Below are positions 35,778 to 45,171 of a DNA stretch of 64,000 bases, one piece after another. Within the stretch, counting starts at the first letter, position 1. Every line of letters begins with the position of its first letter. The notes beneath the pieces are model-generated. The model was not told the origin of the DNA and did no database searches. It saw nothing but the letters and a program-made list of their open reading frames with translations. The stretch comes from an uncultured Bacteroidia bacterium. Its GTDB lineage: Bacteria > Bacteroidota > Bacteroidia > Bacteroidales > Prolixibacteraceae. Location of the stretch: the NCBI GenBank assembly GCA_903923905.1, contig CAIXZH010000066.1, positions 62,001 to 126,000 of the forward strand. The letters are read 5' to 3'. Made by a program: the position numbers and the translations under genes.

Positions 35778-37388
35778 ATGAACAAATTTCGTAGTATTTC
35801 ACATATAGTGACCTTACTTATTCTCGTAGTATTAAGTAGTGGTTGCAAGAAGAATTTCGATCCGGTTCTGTCAGGCACCTTGTCACTTAGCGGATTTCCG
35901 GTAACTGATGCAGACTGGACCAATTATGTCATGCAGGTTTATATGCCCTACAACCCGAAATGGGGTTACACCTTCTTTGCGAGTGGTTCCGGACAGGATG
36001 GTTACACTATGTTTCAGCCCGACAATTCCATGTTCCAGTATATTGATCAGGCATCTGATATCAGTCAGGTATTTTCGGGATGGGGTGGTAACTTTTATAC
36101 GTTGAGCGAACTTAACTTTGCCGGTTCGGAATTAGGTATCGGCAGAGGGCAAGGACATTTTGAAAAAGTAAAGTTTATAACCCGCTGGACTGCCCTGATT
36201 GACAAACTTAATAAAGGTTTCACCACGAAAAATGATTCGTTGCGTAAACAGTTAAAAGGGGAGGCTTATGCGGCACGTGGGATTATGAATTTCTATTTAT
36301 TGTATATGTATGGACCGGTACCTGTAATTATGGATCCGGCAAAGATTGGTACATCTGCCGAGTCTGATATGACCCGTCCCGATCGCACCACTTTTGTGAA
36401 ATATATTACCGATGATCTTCAGACAGCTGCGGATAGTTTGAGTCCGGTTATTCCTGCCACTGAATTTGGCCGTTTCACCAAAGCAGCTGCTCTGACCTTT
36501 CTGATGCGGGCCTATTTAATGGAGCATAATTATGCTGCCGCTCTTCCGGTTGGAATGGCGATTAAAAATCTGAACCTCTATTCGTTAACGGCTAATTACA
36601 ACGATAATTTTGCGAGTTCAAACAGCAGTGTACAAACTACAGAAGAAATCTGGTCGATAACTACAAACAGTTCATCCCAGGGAAGGGCCGGCAATACAAC
36701 AAATCTGAATGCGTTTTCCTACTATTGCATTCCTTGGGATTGCCACTTATTGAGCGGCAATGGAGGATGGTCGCAGGTATACGGTATGCCATGGCAAATT
36801 TATAATTCATTCGAACCCGGAGATCAACGGCGCCAATGGTTATTAAACAGTTATATTTCAACAGCGACCAATTCTCTTGTGGATAGTGCACATGGGATGA
36901 CTTCGGCGATTATGAATAAGTATACAGATAATCTTGTCGCCTCTTACCAGGCCAATAATATCGTGGTATGCCGGTATGCAGATGTGCTGCTGATGATCGC
37001 TGAAGCAGAAGTGGGATCAGGGGTTACCGGCGAAGGACTTGCCGATTTAAATATCGTGCGTGCCCGGGCAGGTTTAGCTCCTCTGACAGGTCCATTGACT
37101 ATGGCTAAAATTTTCAGGGAGCGAACCCACGAAATCTGGTGGGAGGCCCAAAGAAGACTCGAGCTGATCAGGTTTAACAATTGGTATACTCAAATTGCAG
37201 CATACAACGATTATTATTCTACCGCAAGTATGAAGAAGCTTACCAATGTTGCACCTATCATGCCAATACCGATTTATGCCGTCAGCGAAGGTTGCGCACA
37301 GAATAGTCAATATTCCGGTGTTTCCGGTGTCACCAATGCCACCTGCACCGATGCGCTTCCATCCTATTTTACCGGTACAGGTAATTAG
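35778..37388 (+). CDS. SusD/RagB-family glycan-binding lipoprotein
   Basis: A 536-aa surface lipoprotein that forms the lid of the SusC importer and binds the glycan. The lipobox is VLSSGCKK (Cys near residue 23). The SusD fold shows KGEAYAARGIMNFYLLYMYGPVPVIMDP (about 160-190), FTKAAALTFLMRAYL (tetratricopeptide-like helices), VCRYADVLLMIAEAEVGSG and a C-terminal IFRERTHEIWWEAQRRLELIRF, all typical of RagB/SusD. It follows susC by 21 bases in the same operon. Confidence 0.94.
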   Translation: MNKFRSISHIVTLLILVVLSSGCKKNFDPVLSGTLSLSGFPVTDADWTNYVMQVYMPYNPKWGYTFFASGSGQDGYTMFQPDNSMFQYIDQASDISQVFSGWGGNFYTLSELNFAGSELGIGRGQGHFEKVKFITRWTALIDKLNKGFTTKNDSLRKQLKGEAYAARGIMNFYLLYMYGPVPVIMDPAKIGTSAESDMTRPDRTTFVKYITDDLQTAADSLSPVIPATEFGRFTKAAALTFLMRAYLMEHNYAAALPVGMAIKNLNLYSLTANYNDNFASSNSSVQTTEEIWSITTNSSSQGRAGNTTNLNAFSYYCIPWDCHLLSGNGGWSQVYGMPWQIYNSFEPGDQRRQWLLNSYISTATNSLVDSAHGMTSAIMNKYTDNLVASYQANNIVVCRYADVLLMIAEAEVGSGVTGEGLADLNIVRARAGLAPLTGPLTMAKIFRERTHEIWWEAQRRLELIRFNNWYTQIAAYNDYYSTASMKKLTNVAPIMPIPIYAVSEGCAQNSQYSGVSGVTNATCTDALPSYFTGTGN

Positions 37389-37421
37389 ATCTTTTTAGTT
37401 TGTTAGTTTATAGGTTTGTCT

Positions 37422-37450
37422 TAACTGCCGGTGATTTCTGCCGGCAGTTA
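37422..37450 (+). terminator. Hairpin after susD
   Basis: Perfect 10-base arms TAACTGCCGG (37422-37431) and CCGGCAGTTA (37441-37450) with a nine-base loop, 33 bases after the susD stop. There is no T-run, so it may be a partial terminator or an mRNA-stabilising stem between susCD and the enzyme genes. Confidence 0.55.
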
Positions 37451-37742
37451 TTACCTGTAAAATCAATATAATCATGCATTTATTATCAAATGAATGATCT
37501 TTCAGAACCCCATTTTATCTCTTTTTACCCGAACAAACTCTCCAGGATAAATTGCAAAGCCCATACACGAATGACCCGAAAAATTTCCCGCTAAGAACTC
37601 CATGATCGCTAAGAAAAGTCTAAATATGCTTTGCATGGGTTTTGCGACTCAATGCGAAATAGTTTATTGCTTAAGTGTCTTGATAAAATAGATGAAAAGC
37701 AACCAAATTTATTTTAAAAGTTTCCCAATATTTAAAATTATC
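37451..37742 (+). other. Intergenic region before the GH35 gene, no gene seen
   Basis: About 290 bases between the susD hairpin and the GH35 start with stops in all frames. No full consensus promoter or RNA gene was recognised. It presumably holds a secondary promoter for the enzyme genes. Confidence 0.4.
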
Positions 37743-40523
37743 ATGAGAAAATATCTGATTAGCCTGATTCTGATCTCCAGCTCGCTATGTTCTCAGGCGC
37801 AAAGAACTTACTCTATTGATGCTTCAACAGGAGATACAACTATCAAAACCGGGTTGCTCAGGATGGGCAGTCCCGGGTTGCGGGGCCAGGAGCTCGGGGT
37901 GAACAATCGTTATTTGACCTTAAATGGGAAGCCGATTTTTCCTGTAATGGGAGAGGTTCATTATTCACGGATCCCCAGAAGTCAATGGGAAGATGTTGTG
38001 TTAAAGATGAAGGCCTGTGGTATCAATGTTATTGCCACCTATGTTTTGTGGATTCATCACGAGGAGATTGAAGGTCAGTTTGATTGGACCGGGAACAAGG
38101 ATTTTCGTGCCTTTGTGAAATTGTGCGCCAAACACGGGTTATGGGTCTATCCCAGAATCGGCCCCTGGTGCCACGCTGAAGTCCGCAACGGTGGAACACC
38201 CGATTGGATATTGCAGAAAAAAAATATTAAGGACCGTTCGAATGATCCTGTTTATCAGAGTTATGCTGAAGAATGGTACCGGCAGATAGGGTTACAGCTT
38301 AATGGATTACTGTACAAGGATGGTGGTCCGGTCATCGGTATTCAGCTCGAAAACGAATACCGTTTGGGTAAAGAGGGTGAGGACCATATCTTATGGCTCA
38401 AAAAAACAGCCCTGAAAAACGGATTGGATGTTCCGCTCTATACGGTTACAGGTTGGCAGAACGGTTCGGTACCCCCCTATGAAGTGATTCCTCTCTTTGG
38501 AGCCTATCCTGATGAACCCTGGGCAGATAATCTGAACCGGAATACAGATTGTAAAAATTTCAGATTCTCCCCTTATCGCGACAGCGATAACATTGGCAAT
38601 GATGTTATAACCGGCAGGGAACCCTATCTCGATTTATCTGCCTATCCTTATCTTACCTGCGAAGTGGGTGTCGGCATTGAGAACACAGATCACCGCCGTT
38701 TGAAAATAGGTTCTCAGGATGGTTTAGCCCTTATATTAGCCAAAATCGGATCAGGAAGTAATCTGGCTGGCTATTATATGTTTGCAGGCGGCACGAACCC
38801 TCATGGATTGCTCACCTCCCTCGAAGAAAACAGGGAAGAAACAGGTTATTACAATACCAATCCTCTGACATCCTATGATTTCCAGGCGGCAATCCGTGAA
38901 TCGGGGGAACTGAATGACTGCTATTTTGAAGTTAAAAAACTCCACTATTTTCTGAATGAATTTGGATACCGCCTGGCCCCTATGGTCCCGGTATTTGAGA
39001 AAAACGACGAAGATCTTCAATATAGCGTCAGAACAGATAACCATTCTGCCTTTTTGTTCGGGTTAAATTATTGCCGGCATAACGTGATGAGTGAGAAGAA
39101 AGAGGTGCAATTCAGCATCAAATTGAAAAGTGAAACGTTGGTTTTTCCATCAACTCCGGTAACGATCAAAGACAGCGCCTTATTTATCTGGCCTGTAAAC
39201 TTCAGGATGGGAAGTGTACTTTTAAAGTATGCTACCGCACAGCCGCTTTGTAACCTGGCTGATAAATGGGTATTCGTCGAAGATGCTACAGTCAATCCTG
39301 AATTCTGTTTCGACGCAACCACCATTACAAAAATAAGTTCGTCAACCGGAACGATCAAACAAAATGAGGGTAAATATGTAATTTCCGGCCTCCAACCCGG
39401 GATGAATTGTCTGATTAATATATTGGATAAGAATAATTCAGAACAAACCATTGTGGTGCTTTCAAAACAGGAGGCCAGGGAATCCTGGCTGTTGAGGAGC
39501 GATGAGAAAGAGTACTTTTTTATTTCCAGCGCCAATATGTATCTCAATGGAGAACAACTTCATGTGTTTGGTAAATCCACTAGTATCAAAATCAATAAAC
39601 TCAATGACGGGCAAGGTACTGATCCTGTTTTTGCCCCATTCACGCAGTCCATACCCGGGAAGAAACCGGAAATTAAGATCCAGGAAATAAAACCACTCGG
39701 TGATGCATTATGGCTGAAAACCAGTATAGCTAACAAGCAGGATAACACGAATTCACTACGGCACCGCTTTTTTGTAAAGGAATTCAGTCTTGGGAATCCT
39801 TCCAAAATAAAAAATGCCCGTCTGATTATAGCCAACCAATCACCCTTCAGGATACAAATTAACAATGTCTGGGTGAATCAGTCAGTGCGGTCCGATACGC
39901 TGAACAATCTTGATCTGACCGGATATGTTCAAAAGGGTGAAAATATACTGATGCTCGACTTCCCTTTTGAAGCTGGCCAAAAGGCATTTGCGGCAAAGTT
40001 TGTAGTAGAATACTTTAATAGTGATCAGGTTGAGATCCCCACCAATGGATCATGGCTCGTAAAAAATGATTACATTTTCCCATCCTACCTTTCGAAAGAT
40101 GGGGGCTTTAAACAACCTGAGATTATTAGTCCGGTTGTAAAACTGAAATCTTTAGTTAATGATAAAATGAGCTATTCCATGAGTTTGCCCAATTATTACC
40201 TAAGCGGACTTTGCAACCTGATTCTGAAGATTGACTACTCCGGAGATAAAGCGCGAATGTATCTGAATCACAGGCTTATCGCGGATGATTTTGGTGACGG
40301 AACGACCTGGAGCATTGGTTTGAACAGGCTTGAATGTAATTTGGAAAATCAGCCGATAAGATTGGATATCTGCCCGTTGGCAAAGGAGTCGAGGATTTAT
40401 TTTGATGATGATTTGGCCAGACAAGACGGAGCAGTGGCAAAGATGAAATCAATTCATTTGGTTCCCGAATATCAATTTGACTTCAATTTAAACGGAGGTA
40501 ATTTAACTTACATTAAACCCTGA
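37743..40523 (+). CDS. GH35 beta-galactosidase, secreted
   Basis: A 926-aa glycosidase that removes terminal beta-galactose. A signal peptide (about 1-19) is followed by the GH35 (beta/alpha)8 domain (about 45-390): the start YLTLNGKPIFPVMGEVHYSRIP, the acid/base Glu205 in IQLENEY, and the probable nucleophile Glu307 in LTCEVGVG. The remaining 500 residues are beta-sandwich domains, including a jelly-roll-like stretch near the C-terminus. I use the ATG at 37743 rather than 37692, because the signal peptide then begins at residue 1. It follows susCD and precedes two further galactan enzymes, in keeping with a galactan locus. Confidence 0.9.
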   Translation: MRKYLISLILISSSLCSQAQRTYSIDASTGDTTIKTGLLRMGSPGLRGQELGVNNRYLTLNGKPIFPVMGEVHYSRIPRSQWEDVVLKMKACGINVIATYVLWIHHEEIEGQFDWTGNKDFRAFVKLCAKHGLWVYPRIGPWCHAEVRNGGTPDWILQKKNIKDRSNDPVYQSYAEEWYRQIGLQLNGLLYKDGGPVIGIQLENEYRLGKEGEDHILWLKKTALKNGLDVPLYTVTGWQNGSVPPYEVIPLFGAYPDEPWADNLNRNTDCKNFRFSPYRDSDNIGNDVITGREPYLDLSAYPYLTCEVGVGIENTDHRRLKIGSQDGLALILAKIGSGSNLAGYYMFAGGTNPHGLLTSLEENREETGYYNTNPLTSYDFQAAIRESGELNDCYFEVKKLHYFLNEFGYRLAPMVPVFEKNDEDLQYSVRTDNHSAFLFGLNYCRHNVMSEKKEVQFSIKLKSETLVFPSTPVTIKDSALFIWPVNFRMGSVLLKYATAQPLCNLADKWVFVEDATVNPEFCFDATTITKISSSTGTIKQNEGKYVISGLQPGMNCLINILDKNNSEQTIVVLSKQEARESWLLRSDEKEYFFISSANMYLNGEQLHVFGKSTSIKINKLNDGQGTDPVFAPFTQSIPGKKPEIKIQEIKPLGDALWLKTSIANKQDNTNSLRHRFFVKEFSLGNPSKIKNARLIIANQSPFRIQINNVWVNQSVRSDTLNNLDLTGYVQKGENILMLDFPFEAGQKAFAAKFVVEYFNSDQVEIPTNGSWLVKNDYIFPSYLSKDGGFKQPEIISPVVKLKSLVNDKMSYSMSLPNYYLSGLCNLILKIDYSGDKARMYLNHRLIADDFGDGTTWSIGLNRLECNLENQPIRLDICPLAKESRIYFDDDLARQDGAVAKMKSIHLVPEYQFDFNLNGGNLTYIKP

Positions 40524-40526
40524 AAA

Positions 40527-43106
40527 GTGAAACGAACCCTTTGTTTTTTGTTTTTAATATGCATCCTTGTTGCAGCATCAGGCAGTGAACAGCCGTTCGT
40601 ACACCGGGAGGCTTTTGTAGATAAGAAGGGGATAATCCGATGGACTGACACTAAAAAGGAGGTTGCCTTGTTCGGTGCCAATTATTGTCTGCCGTCAGCT
40701 TGTGATTATCGTGCTGCGGGACTTTTCACTACCGACCGTAAAAAGGTTGTGGATCAGGACATGGCCCATTTTGCCCGGATGGGGTGGGATGCACTTCGGT
40801 TAAGTTTCTGGGGTGACTGGGAAAATTCCGACAAACAGGGTAACCTGTTCGTGAACGATCACCTTGATGTTATGGATTATGTGATTGCCAAAGCCCGCGA
40901 ACGGGGTATTTATATTTTGCTAAGCCCTATCGTAACTTACGGGTCGCTCTGGCCCGATGCAATGAAGGATACTGCCAGCGTTAACGGCCTCTCTGCCCAT
41001 TTCAATAAGAGTGAACTGGGGACAAACCCAGATGCAATTGCTGCCCAATGCAATTATTGGAAACAGATGCTCAACCACGTGAATCCGTATACCGGTGTTG
41101 CGTTGAAAGAGGAGCCTGCGATTTTGTTTCTTGAGACCATCAACGAGCCCGACCACCACAGCAAGGATCTGAATGGCTCGGTAGCCTATATCAATACAAT
41201 GGTAGAAGCTATTCGGAGTACCGGTTGCAAAAAACTAATTTTTCACAATTACAGCCAGGATAACAAAATAGGCATGGCGCTCAGAGCTTCCAAAATAGAT
41301 GGGCTGACCTTTGCCTGGTATCCTACCGGGCTTAATTCTGGCCATTTGTTGGAAGGTAATTACCTGAGATCAGTCGACGATTTTCCCACAATGCTTTATC
41401 CTGATATTGAAGGGATGGCACGGATTGTTTACGAATTCGATTCTCCCGATCTGAATACCGGGTATATGTATCCTGCGATGATGCGAACCTTTAAATCGGT
41501 CGGAGCACAGTTTGCAACTATGTTTTCTTATGACATGCTGGTTTCAGCACCTTACAACCAGGGTTGGAACACTCACCTGCTAAATCTGGTTTATACCCCG
41601 GTCAAAGCAGCAAGTGCCATCATCTCGGCCCGGGCTATGAAAAATCTGCCGCTTTACAAACAATATGGATCCTATCCGGAGAACACCTCCTTTGGAGATT
41701 TCAAGGTAAATTATGACGGGAATTCAAGCGTAATGAACTCGAAGGAAGCTTTTATGTATGACAATTCAACTTCGGAGACTCCCCAAAATATAGCCGGGCT
41801 CAAACAGTTGGTAGGTGTCGGTTCATCGCCGGTGGTTCGTTATGAAGGTCTGGGAATATATTTTCTGGACAAGGTGAAAGAAGGTGAATGGAGGCTTGAG
41901 GTTTATCCGGATGCAGTTACAGTTGGAGATCCATTTGGCATCCGGAAGGAACCTAAGGTTGTAATACGGCTTATCAGTCGGGTCCATGCAATGAAAGTCG
42001 ATTTACCCGGCCTGGGTGATTCGTTTAATATTTACCCGGTGAATGCCGGAAATAAATTCACTTCCAAAGCTGTGAAGGGTTTATTTACTATCTGCCCCGG
42101 AGTTTATGTACTGACTTCCGGTGTACTTGACAAAAACAGTTTGCCCTCTAAGTTTGGACTGATTGGTTTTTCTGAATTTGTCTGCCCACCTGACGAAAAA
42201 CTACAAACTCAAATCAGCGTAAAAGCTGCATCTGAATATCCTGTTGATCAGACTATTAAGATTGTAATTCAGGTGGCTGATTCAGCAGCTCCAGGGAAAG
42301 TGGAACTTTGTGCACGTCTAAAGGGCGAAAATGATTTTAAGCGGTTTAACCTGATTGATACCGGGAAATTTAACTTTCAATGCAATATACCAGTCGGCAC
42401 TTTTACTGAAGGTTCACTGGAGTTTTATGTTGAAGTGACGACCAAAGGGAAAGTTCAGCGATTTGAAAATGAAGGTTTAGTTATGCCGGAAGAAAAAGGG
42501 TATTACACTACACGGCTTGTGAAATCAGATGCCCCCTTGGTATTGTTTAATCCTGAAGCAGATTACAGACAACTGTCGTTTACCAGGATCGGCGATAATA
42601 TCCGCCATGGCTTATTCAAATTGGTTGATGAATCTGACAAACAGAAAGCATTTTCATTAAGTTTACCGATGACGATCGATTCGACGCTTAAAGATTATAC
42701 TGCATCATTGATCATCAGTGAGCGAATTTTGTCCAGGTCGGCCAATCATTCCGCTCGAGGAATCATTGGCTTTAAAGCTAAAGGTTCATATCCTGGAACA
42801 GCCTATCTTTCCCTTGTTGAGGCCGATGGAACGACCTGGATGAAAAAGCTGGAACTCACTGATGAATGGAAAGAATACAGGATTTCACCTGACGAATTTA
42901 CTGCCGGTCCGGGGGTCAAGTTGCCGCAGGCTTTCCCTGAACAATGGGATTACTGGATGGCTCCTGCTAGCGGGCGAGGAGGTATCGGCGACAAGATTAA
43001 TCTGGATAAAGTAGAACGATTACTGCTGTCGCTCCGTCCGGAGAATAATCATAAATATGCTTCCGATCCGGAATTGGAGATCGGAATTATCAGTCTGGAG
43101 TTTTAG
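40527..43106 (+). CDS. Clan GH-A glycosidase, family unassigned, with C-terminal sandwich
   Basis: An 859-aa secreted protein with a GTG start four bases after the GH35 stop, so the two genes are likely coupled. After a signal peptide (about 1-19) comes a TIM-barrel glycosidase domain (about 25-400). ETINEPDHH holds a probable acid/base Glu near residue 207, and RIVYEFDSPD a probable nucleophile near 303. The HFARMGWDALRLSFWGDWE pattern is GH5/GH2-like, but I cannot assign a CAZy family. Residues 410-859 form several beta-rich modules, the last resembling a carbohydrate-binding jelly roll. Context suggests galactan or a side chain of it as substrate. Confidence 0.75.
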   Translation: MKRTLCFLFLICILVAASGSEQPFVHREAFVDKKGIIRWTDTKKEVALFGANYCLPSACDYRAAGLFTTDRKKVVDQDMAHFARMGWDALRLSFWGDWENSDKQGNLFVNDHLDVMDYVIAKARERGIYILLSPIVTYGSLWPDAMKDTASVNGLSAHFNKSELGTNPDAIAAQCNYWKQMLNHVNPYTGVALKEEPAILFLETINEPDHHSKDLNGSVAYINTMVEAIRSTGCKKLIFHNYSQDNKIGMALRASKIDGLTFAWYPTGLNSGHLLEGNYLRSVDDFPTMLYPDIEGMARIVYEFDSPDLNTGYMYPAMMRTFKSVGAQFATMFSYDMLVSAPYNQGWNTHLLNLVYTPVKAASAIISARAMKNLPLYKQYGSYPENTSFGDFKVNYDGNSSVMNSKEAFMYDNSTSETPQNIAGLKQLVGVGSSPVVRYEGLGIYFLDKVKEGEWRLEVYPDAVTVGDPFGIRKEPKVVIRLISRVHAMKVDLPGLGDSFNIYPVNAGNKFTSKAVKGLFTICPGVYVLTSGVLDKNSLPSKFGLIGFSEFVCPPDEKLQTQISVKAASEYPVDQTIKIVIQVADSAAPGKVELCARLKGENDFKRFNLIDTGKFNFQCNIPVGTFTEGSLEFYVEVTTKGKVQRFENEGLVMPEEKGYYTTRLVKSDAPLVLFNPEADYRQLSFTRIGDNIRHGLFKLVDESDKQKAFSLSLPMTIDSTLKDYTASLIISERILSRSANHSARGIIGFKAKGSYPGTAYLSLVEADGTTWMKKLELTDEWKEYRISPDEFTAGPGVKLPQAFPEQWDYWMAPASGRGGIGDKINLDKVERLLLSLRPENNHKYASDPELEIGIISLEF

Positions 43107-43334
43107 ATGATCTGCTAATCCGGAATAGGAGCGCTTGATAAGGAAAATGACTTTGCAAATATTGCTACTTGCAGCTAGTGACTTGCAACTGGCTGATTCA
43201 TTATGAAATATGTGTAATTGCATTGCCACTGTTCATAATATGATGATAGATCTAATAAAGGAGTAAAAGCCAGCCGCTAATAGCAAGGTAAAAAATCTTT
43301 TGGCATAAAAAGGATGAAAGTGTATTTATCCAGT

Positions 43335-43342
43335 TAATTTTG
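43335..43342 (+). promoter_or_regulatory. -7 box (TAATTTTG) before GH53
   Basis: TAATTTTG matches the TAnnTTTG element and ends 13 bases before the ATG at 43356. The nearest TTTG upstream is 32 bases away, too far for a standard -33 box, so the site is partial. Confidence 0.4.
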
Positions 43343-43355
43343 TAAAAATTAAACA

Positions 43356-44561
43356 ATGAGAATTCAGTTTGTTTTGATTGTACTGTTTTTATTCGGGTTT
43401 TCATGTAAGAAGAGTTCCTCATTGGTCGTTATGCTACCTAAAGTGATATATGATTATTATAATCCGTCTCAATTTGTGATGGGAGCCGATCTCTCGTATG
43501 CCAGCCAGATTGAAGATCATGGCGGCGTTTACCTCGATTCGGCCAAGGTGCGCGACCCTTTTCTGATCATGAAGGAACATGGGGCAAACCTGGTGCGGGT
43601 TCGCCTCTGGAACGATCCGGAATGGATTCGTACGGTTTATGGAAGTGAACAGACTCCATTATACAGTGGGTTTGCCGATGTTGTAAAAACCATTCAACGC
43701 GCCAAAACTTTGGGGCTTGCTGTTGATCTCGATATCCATTATTCGGATACCTGGGCCGATCCCGGTACCCAAAACCCTCCTGCAGCCTGGGCAAATATTA
43801 CCGATCTGCAAACCCTGAAAGACTCGGTTTACAGCTATACCTATTCGGTTTTGAGCCAATTGAATGCCAGGGGCCTCATGCCTGAGATCGTGCAAATAGG
43901 CAACGAAACCAATTGCGGAATGATGATCACTAACACAAATCCCGGGTTTCCGGATCTGAATGGATGCAATGGCAACTGGCAGCAGCTGGGCGCCGTGATG
44001 AACAGCGGGATCAAAGCGGTCCGGGACGTGTCGGCTAATTCGGTTGTAAAAACCAAGATTGCACTCCATGTGGCCGATCCGAAAAATGTGGACTGGTGGT
44101 TCGCCCAGATTACCAACACAGGGGGTGTCACCGATTTCGATATCATCGGCATGTCGTATTATCCGTTGTGGCATACCACTGTTGCATTCAGTGACATCCC
44201 GGCACTGATCACAAGCCTTAAAAACACCTACAACCGCGAGGTGATGATCCTGGAAACTTCCTATCCATGGACAACTCAGGGAGACGATTCATATGCCAAT
44301 CAGTTTGGGGGCCAGACACCCATGGCGGGATATCCTTTCACAGTGGCTGGTCAGACAAAATATCTTACCGATCTCACCCAAAACATGATTAAAGTAGGTG
44401 GGAGCGGAGTTATGTACTGGGAACCGGAGTGGATTTCCTCTCAAATGAAAGATCCATGGGGAACCGGTTCTTCGATGGAGAATTGTACCTTCTTTGATTT
44501 CACAGGAAATACGATACCATCTATCGATTATATGCGGTTCCCCTATTCCTTTCCCAAGTAG
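43356..44561 (+). CDS. GH53 endo-beta-1,4-galactanase, lipoprotein
   Basis: A 401-aa arabinogalactan endo-beta-1,4-galactosidase, which cuts the backbone of type I arabinogalactan and pectic galactan. The signal ends in a lipobox (LFGFSCKK, Cys near 17), so it is a surface lipoprotein, the usual place for the endo-enzyme of a glycan locus. GH53 landmarks are FVMGADLSYASQIED near residue 47, GANLVRVRLWNDP, DLDIHYSDTWADPGTQNPPAAW, the acid/base Glu184 in IGNETNCG, and the nucleophile Glu300 in MILETSYPW. It is the gene that best defines the substrate of the locus. Confidence 0.95.
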   Translation: MRIQFVLIVLFLFGFSCKKSSSLVVMLPKVIYDYYNPSQFVMGADLSYASQIEDHGGVYLDSAKVRDPFLIMKEHGANLVRVRLWNDPEWIRTVYGSEQTPLYSGFADVVKTIQRAKTLGLAVDLDIHYSDTWADPGTQNPPAAWANITDLQTLKDSVYSYTYSVLSQLNARGLMPEIVQIGNETNCGMMITNTNPGFPDLNGCNGNWQQLGAVMNSGIKAVRDVSANSVVKTKIALHVADPKNVDWWFAQITNTGGVTDFDIIGMSYYPLWHTTVAFSDIPALITSLKNTYNREVMILETSYPWTTQGDDSYANQFGGQTPMAGYPFTVAGQTKYLTDLTQNMIKVGGSGVMYWEPEWISSQMKDPWGTGSSMENCTFFDFTGNTIPSIDYMRFPYSFPK

Positions 44562-44579
44562 TATTGAATTTGAGTTAGT

Positions 44580-44714
44580 TCAATCGTAAAGATACTTTTT
44601 GTCCAGAAAGTTTATGATCTTCTTATCCAGTGTCCAAAGTTGGGAATCGGTTTCGATCGTGGTGTAAATCAGACATGCATCAATCAAACCGATGCCTTTT
44701 GAGATAAGTCTGTT
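44580..44714 (-). pseudogene. vapC: Truncated VapC-type PIN toxin, C-terminal part only
   Basis: On the minus strand the frame reads NRLISKGIGLIDACLIYTTI then DSQLWTLDKKIINFLDKKYLYD and a stop. GIGLIDA and LWTLDKK are the last two acidic motifs of PIN-domain ribonucleases (VapC). The N-terminal two thirds, with the first catalytic Asp, are missing. The fragment joins the end of the vapB gene within a few bases, so an internal deletion removed most of the toxin. It cannot be active. Confidence 0.8.
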
Positions 44715-44715
44715 A

Positions 44716-44931
44716 TCAAACGAAAACTGACCTGTTTAATTCTCTGATCTCCTCCGCCATATACTTAAATTGTAAAGGGCTGGTATTTATCGAATTACCC
44801 ATTGCTTTCAGCTTTTCGAAAGCAACATAGGAATTCAAGGCTATGATCATCGTTTCGGTAATGCTTCTGGCATGTGACAGAACTTTAGCTTCATTGATCA
44901 GTTCATCGGGAATTATCGCTGTTACTTTCAT
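44716..44931 (-). CDS. vapB: VapB-type antitoxin
   Basis: A 71-aa antitoxin of the ribbon-helix-helix/DUF2191-like VapB group: MKVTAIIPDELINEAKVL, then SITETMIIALNSYVAFEKLK and a C-terminal tail. In intact modules the N-terminus binds the operator and the tail blocks the PIN nuclease. The ATG at 44931 is preferred to 45006, since the extra 25 residues are low-complexity and the family starts with MKVTA-like sequences. The partner toxin is only a C-terminal remnant, so this gene is probably an orphan antitoxin. Confidence 0.75.
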   Translation of the reverse strand: MKVTAIIPDELINEAKVLSHARSITETMIIALNSYVAFEKLKAMGNSINTSPLQFKYMAEEIRELNRSVFV

Positions 44932-45114
44932 GTGAAAATAATTTGTTATTAAAAGGCACATGGAACCCTCATTGATTTTCATCTTCATTGATGAGCTTTT
45001 GCTCATGAGGGTTTCATAATCTTCTGGAAATTATATCAATACAAATATACAATGGCGTATAGTATATTCCAAATTACATGGTTGTATTTGTTACAATTAG
45101 ATTCAATTATATGA

Positions 45115-45144
45115 TTGGATATATAACAATAATAGATATATTTG
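45115..45144 (+). promoter_or_regulatory. Promoter of DUF4143 ATPase copy 2
   Basis: TTG at 45115-45117 and TATATTTG at 45137-45144 are separated by 19 bases, a consensus match in very AT-rich DNA. The ATG follows 28 bases later. Confidence 0.6.
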
Positions 45145-45171
45145 TAGTTGTTTTTATGACAATATATCTCT

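Noticed and set aside
43659-44174. 171-aa open frame opposite GH53
   Set aside because: Antisense to the GH53 catalytic region, which is strongly conserved; the shadow has no family features.
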